Assembly (NCBI RefSeq): GCF_039541915.1
Contig: NZ_BAABHD010000084.1
Span: 186,001-250,000 of the forward strand
Source of the DNA: Nibrella saemangeumensis
Lineage (GTDB): Bacteria; Bacteroidota; Bacteroidia; Cytophagales; Spirosomataceae
Length of the DNA: 64,000 nucleotides
Direction: 5' to 3'
This document shows, piece after piece, positions 26,703 through 34,633 of the stretch. Within the stretch, counting starts at the first letter, position 1; each line of letters begins with the position of its first letter. Made by a program: the position numbers and the translations under genes. The notes under the pieces are model-generated. The model had not been told where the DNA came from. It searched no databases and worked only from the letters and a program-made list of their open reading frames with translations.

Positions 26703-27281
26703 ATGGTAAACGAACCGGACTTGGAAATTATCGTGATCGGCGGCTCGGCCGGGAGTATTTCGGTTATGATCCAGATCCTGTCGGCCTTGCCGCTTCAGTT
26801 TCCGCTCAGCATCGTCATTGTGCTGCACCGGCTGAAAAACGTGTCGAGCGAGATGAACAAGATCCTTTCGATGGGCCGGCGCGGGCTCAATATTCACGAG
26901 CCCGACGATAAGGAGCCGGTTCAGCCCGGAACAATCTACCTGGCTCCCCAAAATTACCATCTGTTGGTCGAAGCCGATAAAAGTTTTGGTTTAGACTATT
27001 CGGAGCTGGTCAATTATAGCCGGCCCGCCATTGATGTGACCTTTGAGAGCGTGGCGCAGGTATTCGGGCCCAAAGCCGTTGGGGTGCTGCTGAGCGGGGC
27101 TAATCACGACGGCGCGGCTGGCCTGCAGGCTATTGTGGAGCAGGGCGGCCGCGGTATTGTGCAGGACCCGGAAACGGCCGAATACCCGACTATGCCCCGC
27201 GCGGCACTGGCCAAAACCCAACGAGTAGACATTTTTACCCCGCAGCAGATTGTTACCTATCTGGAGTCACTCTGCTGTTAA
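26703..27281 (+). CDS. Stand-alone CheB-type methylesterase
   Basis: A 192-residue catalytic CheB domain without a receiver domain. The triad is visible: Ser in VIGGSAGS (Ser15), His in IVLHRL near 46 and Asp in SGANHDGAAGL near 139. The late VQDPETAEYPTMPRAAL is typical of the family. It starts 7 bp after the cheR-like gene. It would reverse CheR methylation (or deamidate Gln) on the same partner. With no receiver of its own, control may come from the receivers of the flanking kinases. Confidence 0.9.
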   Translation: MVNEPDLEIIVIGGSAGSISVMIQILSALPLQFPLSIVIVLHRLKNVSSEMNKILSMGRRGLNIHEPDDKEPVQPGTIYLAPQNYHLLVEADKSFGLDYSELVNYSRPAIDVTFESVAQVFGPKAVGVLLSGANHDGAAGLQAIVEQGGRGIVQDPETAEYPTMPRAALAKTQRVDIFTPQQIVTYLESLCC

Positions 27282-27292
27282 TTTATTTGCGA

Positions 27293-28405
27293 ATGCATAC
27301 CTACCTAAACCAGAATGAATTTACAATCCTGCTGGTCGACGACCGGGAAGAAAACCTGCTTTCCCTGGAAGACATGCTGGCCCAGGAGGGCCGACAGTTT
27401 ATTAAAGCCACCTCGGGCAATGAGGCCCTTCGGCATGTGCTGAAAAACGACCGCATCGGGCTGATCATGCTCGATGTGCAAATGCCCGGCATGGACGGCT
27501 TTGAGGTAGCCCGGCTCCTGAAGGCCAATCCAAAAACGCGCCATATTTCCATCATTTTTGTAACGGCCATCAGCAAAGAAGAGCAGTATGTGCTGCGGGG
27601 CTTTGATGAAGGGGCCGTCGATTACCTGCAAAAACCGCTGGATATCGGCGTTACCAAGGCGAAGGTGCGGGTGTTTGAGCAGCTTTATTTTTACCAGCAG
27701 GAGCTCCGGAAGACCGCCGGCGAACTGGAGAGCATCAACAAGCAGCTCGAAAAGTTTGTGTACATCGTAGCCCATGACCTGAAATCTCCGCTGACGGGCA
27801 TTATGGCGCTGCTCTCCCTGCTGGAGATGAAGAGCGACCGGCAGGCCGTAAAGCCCGAGGAACTGCGTGAATACGTGGATGAACTGAAGCTGGCCACCTA
27901 CCACCTCTCCGACATGATTACGTCCATTCTGGAGTATTCCCGGAAAAGCGTTGGGCAGCAGACCGTCGAGGAAGTTGATGTACAGGAACTGGTGCAGGAG
28001 ATTGCGTTTCTGCTGTTTCCGCCCCGGCATATCGAAATCCGGGTACACGAACCCTTGCCCGTCCTGAGAACAAAAAAGCTGAAACTCCAGCAGGTGTTTC
28101 AGAATCTGCTCAGCAACGCCGTCAAATACAACGACAAGGAGCGGGGACTCATTGAGGTCGGCAGCCGCGACAAGGACCTCTTTGTTGAGTTTTACGTCCG
28201 GGACAACGGACCCGGTGTTTCGGAGGAAGAGCAGGATCAATTGTTCGAACTCTTTCGGACGGCCGGCGGCAAGGCGCATACCGAAAGCAGTACCGGCGTG
28301 GGGCTGAATATCCTGAAAATGCTGGTCGAGGAGCAGGGAGGCAAAATCCGGGTCGAGTCGGAGCCGGAGCGGGGGAGTACCTTTTATTTTGACTGGAAGA
28401 AGTAA
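27293..28405 (+). CDS. Response-regulator/histidine kinase hybrid (REC-HisKA-HATPase)
   Basis: The ATG at 27293 is chosen over a TTG at 27287. The 370-residue soluble protein has an N-terminal receiver (LLVDDREENL, LIMLDVQMPGMDGFEVARLL, then a conserved Lys in LQKPL), a short coil, HisKA with VYIVAHDLKSPLTGI (His near 160) and HATPase_c with NLLSNAVKYNDKERG, DNGPGV and STGVGLNILKM. The receiver-first order suggests phosphotransfer from the upstream hybrid kinase and onward output. It lies 11 bp after the cheB-like gene and closes the cassette. Confidence 0.9.
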   Translation: MHTYLNQNEFTILLVDDREENLLSLEDMLAQEGRQFIKATSGNEALRHVLKNDRIGLIMLDVQMPGMDGFEVARLLKANPKTRHISIIFVTAISKEEQYVLRGFDEGAVDYLQKPLDIGVTKAKVRVFEQLYFYQQELRKTAGELESINKQLEKFVYIVAHDLKSPLTGIMALLSLLEMKSDRQAVKPEELREYVDELKLATYHLSDMITSILEYSRKSVGQQTVEEVDVQELVQEIAFLLFPPRHIEIRVHEPLPVLRTKKLKLQQVFQNLLSNAVKYNDKERGLIEVGSRDKDLFVEFYVRDNGPGVSEEEQDQLFELFRTAGGKAHTESSTGVGLNILKMLVEEQGGKIRVESEPERGSTFYFDWKK

Positions 28406-28525
28406 CCAGAATACCCGCCCGACAGTCATCGTTACCGCCCGATAGGTTATTCACGAACCTGAGGCCCGGATGGGTTGTTAATTATTTTTTTGTGTCTAAT
28501 TTTACGGTCCACAATAAGCAACCGA

Positions 28526-29788
28526 ATGCCCGATTTTGCGCCGTTGGTTTTTCAAAAAGCTGCCGTTGCGTTGGGATTGTCGATGCTAGTGCTGCTGCTC
28601 TGGCAAACTCGAAAAACAGTCCGAATCGCTCCGTCATACCACACAACCTTATTTTTACTTTCGTTTCTTTGCTTCCGTATCATTCCGTTTATTCTGGTCT
28701 ACGTCATTTTAGACTATGATACCCGCTCGGATGTGCCCATGTTCTATGATTCGGCCGTAGAAGCGCTGAAACTGAAAGTAGTTTACCGGGAATTCGATAC
28801 GGCGTATTCCCCTTTATTTCCCTACCTGACGGCATTGCCGCTGATGGTCTGGAACAGCCCCAAAGCCATTCTTCTCCTGCTCATGCTGACCGAAGGCGTC
28901 ACGCTCTGGCTAACCTACAAGCTCTATCTGCCGTCTGTGGACCGGTTACGTTACAGCGATGATTTGCTGCGAAAAATAATGCTGTACCTGATGCTGCCAA
29001 TCCCGTTCGTCTTATCCGTGTTAGGAGGGCAGGAGGATATTCTGATGTGGTTGTTTGGCGCGTGGGCGTTGCTGATCTGGCGCCGGAAACGGGATGACCT
29101 GTGGATTGGTATTGTACTGGGACTGGGTATGGTAGTAACCAAGGCTATTCTGGTGCTGACCCTGATCCCGGTATTTTTTCTGGTGCAGAACCGGTTCCGG
29201 TACGTGCTGGGGCTGATTATAGTAGGACTGCCGTCGCTGGTGATCATGTACGCGCTGGCCGGATTGGAATTTCTGGAGCCCATTCAACAGGCTAATGATC
29301 CCCGCACGCCTAATCTGTGGACCATTCTGCGGCCGGCCCTGGGCGATATTGTACCGCTGGGTCGGAAAAGCCTGAACTGGGTCGGGCTGGTTTCTATCTT
29401 AGGACTGGCCAGTTTTGTCGGGTATGCCTACCGGCGGCAAGGGCGCTTTTTCGACGGGTTCATTGTGCTCTGGATTGTTACTTACGCCTTTATGATGATT
29501 GTTCAGCAGAGTTCGCTGGCCAATTACGCCTATATTTTTATCATGCCCCTGGTGTTTGCCGCCATTTCGTTTGATAAGAAATCGCACCTGCTTTTGTTGC
29601 TTGCTTTTAACTTTACCATCGTTGTTCAGCCTCCGATCTGGTGGGGCATGGATATGCCGCTCTTCACCAGTCTGGCTGACTTTGCCAATGGCTGGGCGCT
29701 GACGGAATACCTGCTGGAGATCATCATCGTAGGCTGTTTGCTCTACATCATCAACCTGTTCCGAACATTACCCAAAGTATCGCCTTAA
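28526..29788 (+). CDS. Polytopic membrane protein, probable GT-C/GT87-type glycosyltransferase
   Basis: The ATG at 28526 is used; an earlier TTG frame start at 28475 lacks support. The 420-residue protein has about ten to twelve hydrophobic segments. An acidic loop after the second helix (DYDTRSDVPMFYDSAVEAL near 68-86) and a second loop with REFDTAYSPLFPYLTALPL near 95 fit the GT-C pattern, in which lipid-linked sugars are used for transfer on the periplasmic side. A DxD motif is not evident. It heads the surface-sugar operon and its stop shares one base with the next ATG (TAATG). Confidence 0.65.
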   Translation: MPDFAPLVFQKAAVALGLSMLVLLLWQTRKTVRIAPSYHTTLFLLSFLCFRIIPFILVYVILDYDTRSDVPMFYDSAVEALKLKVVYREFDTAYSPLFPYLTALPLMVWNSPKAILLLLMLTEGVTLWLTYKLYLPSVDRLRYSDDLLRKIMLYLMLPIPFVLSVLGGQEDILMWLFGAWALLIWRRKRDDLWIGIVLGLGMVVTKAILVLTLIPVFFLVQNRFRYVLGLIIVGLPSLVIMYALAGLEFLEPIQQANDPRTPNLWTILRPALGDIVPLGRKSLNWVGLVSILGLASFVGYAYRRQGRFFDGFIVLWIVTYAFMMIVQQSSLANYAYIFIMPLVFAAISFDKKSHLLLLLAFNFTIVVQPPIWWGMDMPLFTSLADFANGWALTEYLLEIIIVGCLLYIINLFRTLPKVSP

Positions 29789-30795
29789 TGATAAAAGTTG
29801 GCTTAGTCGGTTACGGATATTGGGGTATCAACCTGCTCCGTAACTTTATGAACGCGAAGAACTGCACCGTAAAAACTGTCTGTGACCCACGCCCCGACCG
29901 CCTGGAGGTAGCCAAACGCAGTTACCCCACCGTCGATCTGACGCGAGCGTACGACGACCTGCTGAAAGACCCCGAAATCGATGCCATTATTCTGGCTACG
30001 CCGGTATTCTCGCATTACCCGCTGGCGAAGCAGGCCCTGCTGGCCGGTAAGCACGTGCTGGTCGAAAAACCCTTTACCGCCAGCGTAGCGCATGCTGAAG
30101 AACTGATTGAACTGGCCGAACAGCGGGGCCTGGTCATTATGGTTGATCATACGTTCCTGTACACCGGATCGGTGCAGAAAATCAAAGCCCTTTGCGAAGC
30201 CGGTGAAATCGGGAAGCTGCAATACTTCGACTCGACACGCATCAACCTGGGTCTGTTCCAGTCAGACGTAAATGTAATCTGGGATCTGGCTCCGCATGAT
30301 ATTTCGATTCTGTTCCACCTGATCAGCCGGCAGCCGGTTAGCCTGACGGCCACCGGAAAAGCGCACGCCATCAACAAAATCGAGAATATTGCTTACCTCA
30401 CGCTGCATTTTGATTCGGATTTTATTGCCCACTTTACCTGCTCCTGGATTTCGCCCCTGAAAGTGCGCCGGATCCTGATCGGTGGCGACAGGAAAATGGT
30501 CTTGTACGATGATGTGGAACCGACTGAAAAAGTAAAGATTTATGATACGACTTATAAAGTCGATACGTCGGAACAGGAAAAATACAAGATGATGGTCGAC
30601 TACCGGACGGGCGATATTTTTATCCCGAAAGTAGCGCAGAAGGAAGCCCTGGCCGAAATGGCCGCTGACTTTGTCAGTTCAATTCTGGACAACAAAAAAC
30701 CAATGGTCGACGGTCACAAAGGCCTGGAGGTCGTCCGGGTCCTCGAAGCTGCCGAAACCTCGATCAAGCAAAACGGAAAAGAGATTTATTTATAA
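29788..30795 (+). CDS. Gfo/Idh/MocA sugar-nucleotide dehydrogenase, WlbA-like
   Basis: A 335-residue protein with Rossmann motif GLVGYGYWGINLLRNF, the EKPF loop (LVEKPFTASVAHAEELI near 92) and a second domain containing DLAPHDISILFHLI near 165. In the order oxidoreductase, hexapeptide acetyltransferase, aminotransferase it parallels wlbA-wlbD-wlbE-type pathways, where the enzyme oxidises C3 of a UDP- or dTDP-sugar acid. The first codon overlaps the previous stop by one base. Function within a 3-amino sugar pathway is inferred from context. Confidence 0.85.
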   Translation: MIKVGLVGYGYWGINLLRNFMNAKNCTVKTVCDPRPDRLEVAKRSYPTVDLTRAYDDLLKDPEIDAIILATPVFSHYPLAKQALLAGKHVLVEKPFTASVAHAEELIELAEQRGLVIMVDHTFLYTGSVQKIKALCEAGEIGKLQYFDSTRINLGLFQSDVNVIWDLAPHDISILFHLISRQPVSLTATGKAHAINKIENIAYLTLHFDSDFIAHFTCSWISPLKVRRILIGGDRKMVLYDDVEPTEKVKIYDTTYKVDTSEQEKYKMMVDYRTGDIFIPKVAQKEALAEMAADFVSSILDNKKPMVDGHKGLEVVRVLEAAETSIKQNGKEIYL

Positions 30796-30797
30796 AT

Positions 30798-31295
30798 ATG
30801 GAGATCCTCACCGAAAACTCACCCAAACGCTCGCTGAACAATGTAAAAGTTGGTGAAGGCGTTAAGATTTACGATTTTGTCAACGCGTACCATTGTTCCA
30901 TTGATGATGGTTCCAAAGTTGGCACGTTTGTGGAGATTCAGCGGGGGGCCACCATCGGCAAAAACTGCAAAATCTCCAGCCATAGCTTTATCTGCGAGGG
31001 TGTTCATATCGAAGATAACGTGTTTATCGGCCATAACGTGACCTTCATCAACGACCGCTTTCCCCGTGCGACCAACCCCGACGGTTCCATTCAGACCGAT
31101 GCTGACTGGACGATGGAGGAGACCTGGGTGAAAAAAGGAGCGTCGATCGGCTCGAGTGTGACCATCCTGTGCGGAGTTACCATCGGCGAAGGTGCTATTG
31201 TGGGAGCCGGTTCGGTCGTGACGAAGAACGTTAAACCAAATACGATTGTGGCCGGTAATCCGGCGAAAGTCATTCGACAAGTAGATCAAAACTAG
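30798..31295 (+). CDS. Hexapeptide-repeat acetyltransferase, WlbB/WbbJ-like
   Basis: A 165-residue left-handed beta-helix protein with imperfect hexapeptide repeats, for example VGTFVEIQRGATIGKNCKI and GAIVGAGSVVTKNVKPNTIV. It ends with AGNPAKVIR, typical of the family. It probably N-acetylates the amino sugar made by the neighbouring aminotransferase. It starts 2 bp after the dehydrogenase gene and ends 7 bp before the aminotransferase gene. Confidence 0.88.
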   Translation: MEILTENSPKRSLNNVKVGEGVKIYDFVNAYHCSIDDGSKVGTFVEIQRGATIGKNCKISSHSFICEGVHIEDNVFIGHNVTFINDRFPRATNPDGSIQTDADWTMEETWVKKGASIGSSVTILCGVTIGEGAIVGAGSVVTKNVKPNTIVAGNPAKVIRQVDQN

Positions 31296-31302
31296 AGAAA
31301 CT

Positions 31303-32412
31303 ATGCTTGCTGCTGTCCATAAAGTCCCGTTTCTGGATCTGAAGAAACAATATCACCAGATCAGAGACGAAGTGCTGAAAGTAACCGAAGAGGTATTTGA
31401 GTCCAATGCGTTTTCGGGCGGCCCGTACGTCGAAAAGTTTGAAAAGAACTTCGCCGACTATTGCGGTACGTCGTATGCCATGGGCGTTAATAACGGCACG
31501 ACGGCGCTCCAGCTGGCGATGCTGGCGCTGGGCGTTGGGCCGGGCGACGAGATAATCGTACCGGCCAACACGTTTATTGCTACGGCCTGGGGCGCTTCGC
31601 ACGTGGGGGCTACACCGGTCTTCGTCGACTGTGATCCGGATACCTGGGAGATCGATCCGGCCCGCATTGAGGAGCGCATCACCGACCGAACCAAAGTGAT
31701 CGCCGGAGTGCATCTGTACGGTCAGCCGTTTGATGTGGCAGCCGTGAAAGCGGTAGCCGATAAGAATGGTCTCTTTATGGTAGAAGATGCCGCTCAGGCT
31801 CACGGTGCCCGCTACAACGGAACCCGCATCGGTGGGTTTGGCGAAATGGCCTGCTTCAGCTTCTATCCAGGGAAAAACCTGGGTGCCTATGGGGAAGCGG
31901 GCGGTTTGACGACTAACAATAAAGCGTACTACGACCATATCCAGAGTCTGCGCAATCACGGTTGCCAGGTGCGCTACTACCACGACGAGATCGGCTATAA
32001 CATGCGCATGGATGGTCTGCAGGGCGCTATTCTGGACATCAAGCTGCGGTACATCGACGGCTGGAACGCCCGTCGGCAGCAGATTGCCCGGATGTACCAG
32101 CAGGGCATTACCCATACCGGCGTGAAAATGCAGCGGCAGCCCGACTTTGCCGAGTCGGTATACCACCTGTTTGTGGTGACGGTTGAGGACCGGGAGGACT
32201 TTATGAAATACCTGAACGACAACAACGTATTTCCGGGCTTGCACTATCCGGTGCCCTGCCATTTGCAGAAGGCTTACGCCCATCTGAACTACCAGCGGGG
32301 CGACTTTCCCAATGCCGAATATCTGGCCGACCATTGCGTGTCGTTACCAATGTTTGCTGAGCTGAGCGACGACGAAGTGAACTACGTAATTGAGGTAATC
32401 AACCGGTACTGA
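31303..32412 (+). CDS. DegT/DnrJ/EryC1/StrS-family sugar aminotransferase
   Basis: A 369-residue PLP enzyme with the family features VPFLDLKKQY at the start, GVNNGTTALQLAMLALG near 63, VEDAAQAHGA near 163, and the PLP-binding Lys in FYPGKNLGAYGE near 190. The C-terminus has LHYPVPCHLQKAY. It transfers an amino group to a keto-sugar nucleotide, here likely the product of the WlbA-like dehydrogenase. Its stop codon overlaps the next ATG by one base (TGATGG). Confidence 0.92.
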   Translation: MLAAVHKVPFLDLKKQYHQIRDEVLKVTEEVFESNAFSGGPYVEKFEKNFADYCGTSYAMGVNNGTTALQLAMLALGVGPGDEIIVPANTFIATAWGASHVGATPVFVDCDPDTWEIDPARIEERITDRTKVIAGVHLYGQPFDVAAVKAVADKNGLFMVEDAAQAHGARYNGTRIGGFGEMACFSFYPGKNLGAYGEAGGLTTNNKAYYDHIQSLRNHGCQVRYYHDEIGYNMRMDGLQGAILDIKLRYIDGWNARRQQIARMYQQGITHTGVKMQRQPDFAESVYHLFVVTVEDREDFMKYLNDNNVFPGLHYPVPCHLQKAYAHLNYQRGDFPNAEYLADHCVSLPMFAELSDDEVNYVIEVINRY

Positions 32413-33152
32413 TGGAGCAAACTTGGAGCATTGTCGTATTCTGCTACAACGAAGTCGTTACGGTTGAGAAGGTCGTCACCAAACTCATCCGGACGTTTGA
32501 CGAACACCGGCCGGGCCGCTACGAAATTATCATCGTAGACGACGGCAGTTCCGACGGCTCCGATGGCGTTATCAAAAAACTGGCCGGCGCTTTTCCGGTC
32601 ATCCGGCCAGTTTTCCACAAAACGAACCGGGGTATCGGTCATGCGTTGCGCTCGGGGTACGCCGAAGCCCGGCACGAAAACATTACCGCCGTGCCGGCCG
32701 ATGCACAGTTTAATACCGACGAACTGATTCCATACCTCAACGTAGCACCGGGTTCGTTTGTGTCGTATTTCCGGCTCGAAAATACCACATATACTATGGC
32801 GCGCAATGCGCTGTCGTATGCCAACCGGCTGGTCAACCGCTTTTTTCTGGGCTTCGACCTGAAGGATGTCAACTGGGTGAAGATTTACAAAAACGAAGAC
32901 CTGCGGAAGCTGAATCTGGAAATTGAAAGTTCGCTGGTCGAGAGCGAGATTTGCGCCAAGCTGCTCAGCCTGGGGCGTCGGGTGGAGCAGGTGGAGTCGA
33001 AGTACCACCCGCGGGAAGCGGGCGTCAGCAAAGGCGCTTCCTGGAAGATTGTTCGGCAGGCCCTCCGCGATACCCTGACGCTGTCGGTGGTGCTCCGGCG
33101 TTTTAAAACGCAGCGGAACGCGCAGCGGGCGGTGCCTGCCTCCAATCTGTAG
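32412..33152 (+). CDS. Family 2 glycosyltransferase (dolichyl-phosphate mannose synthase-like)
   Basis: A 246-residue GT-A protein: VVFCYNEVVTVEKVV near 8, IIIVDDGSSDGSDGVI near 40, HKTNRGIGHALRSGYAEA near 70 and PADAQFN near 97 in place of the usual DADxQ. No clear membrane helices are seen at the C-terminus. It probably transfers a sugar to a lipid carrier for the GT-C protein or builds the same glycan. Translationally coupled to the aminotransferase gene; followed by a strong terminator. Confidence 0.85.
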   Translation: MEQTWSIVVFCYNEVVTVEKVVTKLIRTFDEHRPGRYEIIIVDDGSSDGSDGVIKKLAGAFPVIRPVFHKTNRGIGHALRSGYAEARHENITAVPADAQFNTDELIPYLNVAPGSFVSYFRLENTTYTMARNALSYANRLVNRFFLGFDLKDVNWVKIYKNEDLRKLNLEIESSLVESEICAKLLSLGRRVEQVESKYHPREAGVSKGASWKIVRQALRDTLTLSVVLRRFKTQRNAQRAVPASNL

Positions 33153-33181
33153 CGATTGCCGGCGCTTACGTATACCCTAAA

Positions 33182-33230
33182 ACAAAGAAGGCGGCCTGTG
33201 CTTATGATAAGCACAGGCCGCCTTCTTTGT
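33182..33230. terminator. Strong intrinsic terminator with 24-bp perfect stem
   Basis: ACAAAGAAGGCGGCCTGTGC and four further bases (33182-33205) pair perfectly with 33207-33230, leaving one unpaired central base. It follows the surface-sugar operon and precedes the 3' end of the small minus-strand ORF, so it may stop transcription from both sides. Confidence 0.85.
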
Positions 33231-33250
33231 GAGGTGATCAGTGGGTGCGT

Positions 33251-33418
33251 TCAGACTGCTTTAGGGGCAGCGGATTGCGTAGGGGTGTACACCTTAGCGG
33301 GTGACGTATTTTTTGGGTTGTTGGATTCCTTGCAATCAAAATGCGTTTTCAACTCAAGAAAACTCTTCCCGGACATCTGCGCCATCAATCGGATCTGCTG
33401 GTATTTCTCTGTTTTCAT
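33251..33418 (-). CDS. Small ORF, 55 residues, unknown
   Basis: An ATG at 33418 opens a 55-codon frame ending in TGA at 33251. The product begins MKTEKYQQIRLMAQMSGKSF, is hydrophilic with a helical, charged N-terminal half and a Pro/Ser/Thr-rich tail, and has no signal peptide. It is bounded by the terminator on one side and AT-rich DNA on the other, which is compatible with a free-standing small gene. No family is recognised, so it may also be a chance frame. Confidence 0.4.
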   Translation of the reverse strand: MKTEKYQQIRLMAQMSGKSFLELKTHFDCKESNNPKNTSPAKVYTPTQSAAPKAV

Positions 33419-33590
33419 GGTTAAAAGAATATAGTGGTAAGCGAATTAAATATTGGTATAAAAGACAGAATTGCCAAATTTTTATAAAGTAATTTTTAGA
33501 ATGATCTATGATTAATTTCGAAAATGCAATATTTTTAGAATTAATATAATTTTATGATACTCTTATAACTTTTGCTCATCAAAGCATCCA
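33419..33590. other. AT-rich intergenic segment
   Basis: About 170 bases of strikingly AT-rich sequence (for example around 33520-33570) in an otherwise GC-rich window. It separates the small ORF from the ATP-grasp gene and probably holds the small ORF promoter; no full TAnnTTTG element is seen (AAAATTTG near 33470 is the nearest). Confidence 0.5.
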
Positions 33591-34475
33591 CTACACCAGC
33601 GACGAGACCGTCAGCTGCTGCAACGCTTTAAAATACCGCTCATAGCTGTTCAGGTCGGTAAACAGGAAAAGAAACGGTTCAATCAGTTCAAGCTCCATCA
33701 GCACAAACTGCCCGTCGACCAGTGTGCCGTCAACACGGGCATACAGACAATCTTTGGCGAAGCGATGGACATATGCTTCGGCATGTTGGATCAACTCCGC
33801 CGATGGGGGCTGGGGATGAATGGTTCCGCCGAGGTAATGCTGCACCCGGAAATCACCAGCTTTGGCCTTCTTCAGCACGGCATGGCTGAACCTGCCGTTG
33901 AAGAACAGCAGCGACCATTCGCCCTCCTCCTGTATTTGCGGCAGAAATGGCTGGACCATAAACGATTCCTGCTGCAGCAAACCATTTAGTTTAGGCGTAA
34001 ATTCGGTGAGCTGCTCAGGGGTAATGGCATACGTATTTTTCGAGCCAGCGCTGATGCAGGGCTTTACGATTAACTTAACACTGTTAAATTGGTCGAAGTA
34101 CGCGGCTAAGTCGGCTTTATGGCCTTTTTCCACAAATAAGGTTGGCGTAACCGGCAACCCGGCTGCGGCAATATCGCGCAGGTAATGCTTGTCGCTGTTC
34201 CATCGGACAACCTCATACGGGTTTAGCAGCGGTACGTTTTTCTGCTTCAACTCTTCCAGCCAGGCGTAGAACAGATCGATTTTCTCGAAATAATCCCAGG
34301 GGGCTTTCAGCAGGGCCAGATCAAAATGGGACCAGTCGGCGAGTGGGTCGGTCCAGAGCATGAAGTGAATATCAAGCCCTTTCTGTTTCAGGAACTGGAA
34401 TAGCTTTTGGTCTTCATTCTCCACCGGTGAGGCATAGGTGCCGATGTCTTCGTAGCAGATATAGGCAATTTTCAT
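33591..34475 (-). CDS. ATP-grasp ligase-like protein (RimK/glutathione synthetase-like)
   Basis: A 294-residue protein with an N-terminal pre-ATP-grasp domain (MKIAYICYEDIG), a central WNSDKHYLRDIAAAGLPVTP near 93 (start of the ATP-grasp fold, with conserved Lys), VKPCISAGSKNTY near 140, FLPQIQEEGEWSLLFFNG near 182 and the metal-site end ARVDGTL plus LMELELIEP near 250-270. Such proteins join a carboxylate to an amine or thiol using ATP; DcsG-like and RimK-like members are close relatives. Substrate unknown. It is divergent from the DUF1549 gene. Confidence 0.78.
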   Translation of the reverse strand: MKIAYICYEDIGTYASPVENEDQKLFQFLKQKGLDIHFMLWTDPLADWSHFDLALLKAPWDYFEKIDLFYAWLEELKQKNVPLLNPYEVVRWNSDKHYLRDIAAAGLPVTPTLFVEKGHKADLAAYFDQFNSVKLIVKPCISAGSKNTYAITPEQLTEFTPKLNGLLQQESFMVQPFLPQIQEEGEWSLLFFNGRFSHAVLKKAKAGDFRVQHYLGGTIHPQPPSAELIQHAEAYVHRFAKDCLYARVDGTLVDGQFVLMELELIEPFLFLFTDLNSYERYFKALQQLTVSSLV

Positions 34476-34512
34476 GGCGCAAAAATCGGGAAAACGGTAA
34501 AAGGAACCTAAC

Positions 34513-34573
34513 TATTGCTTTATTCTGTACAGGAGCCAATTTGATCTGGGAATATTGCTTTACAGCGTAAAGC
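34513..34573. promoter_or_regulatory. Repeated TATTGCTTTA and hairpin-like dyad in a divergent intergenic region
   Basis: TATTGCTTTA occurs at 34513-34522 and again exactly 40 bp later at 34553-34562. The second copy overlaps a dyad GCTTTAC-AGC-GTAAAGC at 34557-34573 (7-bp arms, 3-base centre). The position between the ATP-grasp and DUF1549 genes fits an operator. Confidence 0.4.
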
Positions 34574-34633
34574 TAAGTAGATTGGCTACCTGATGAACGG
34601 CCTGTTTTTCATGACGCTTGCGAGTTTGCTACG

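Noticed and set aside
33156..33434. 92-codon plus-strand frame after the GT2 gene
   Set aside because: It passes through the perfect terminator stem and overlaps the more protein-like small minus-strand frame.
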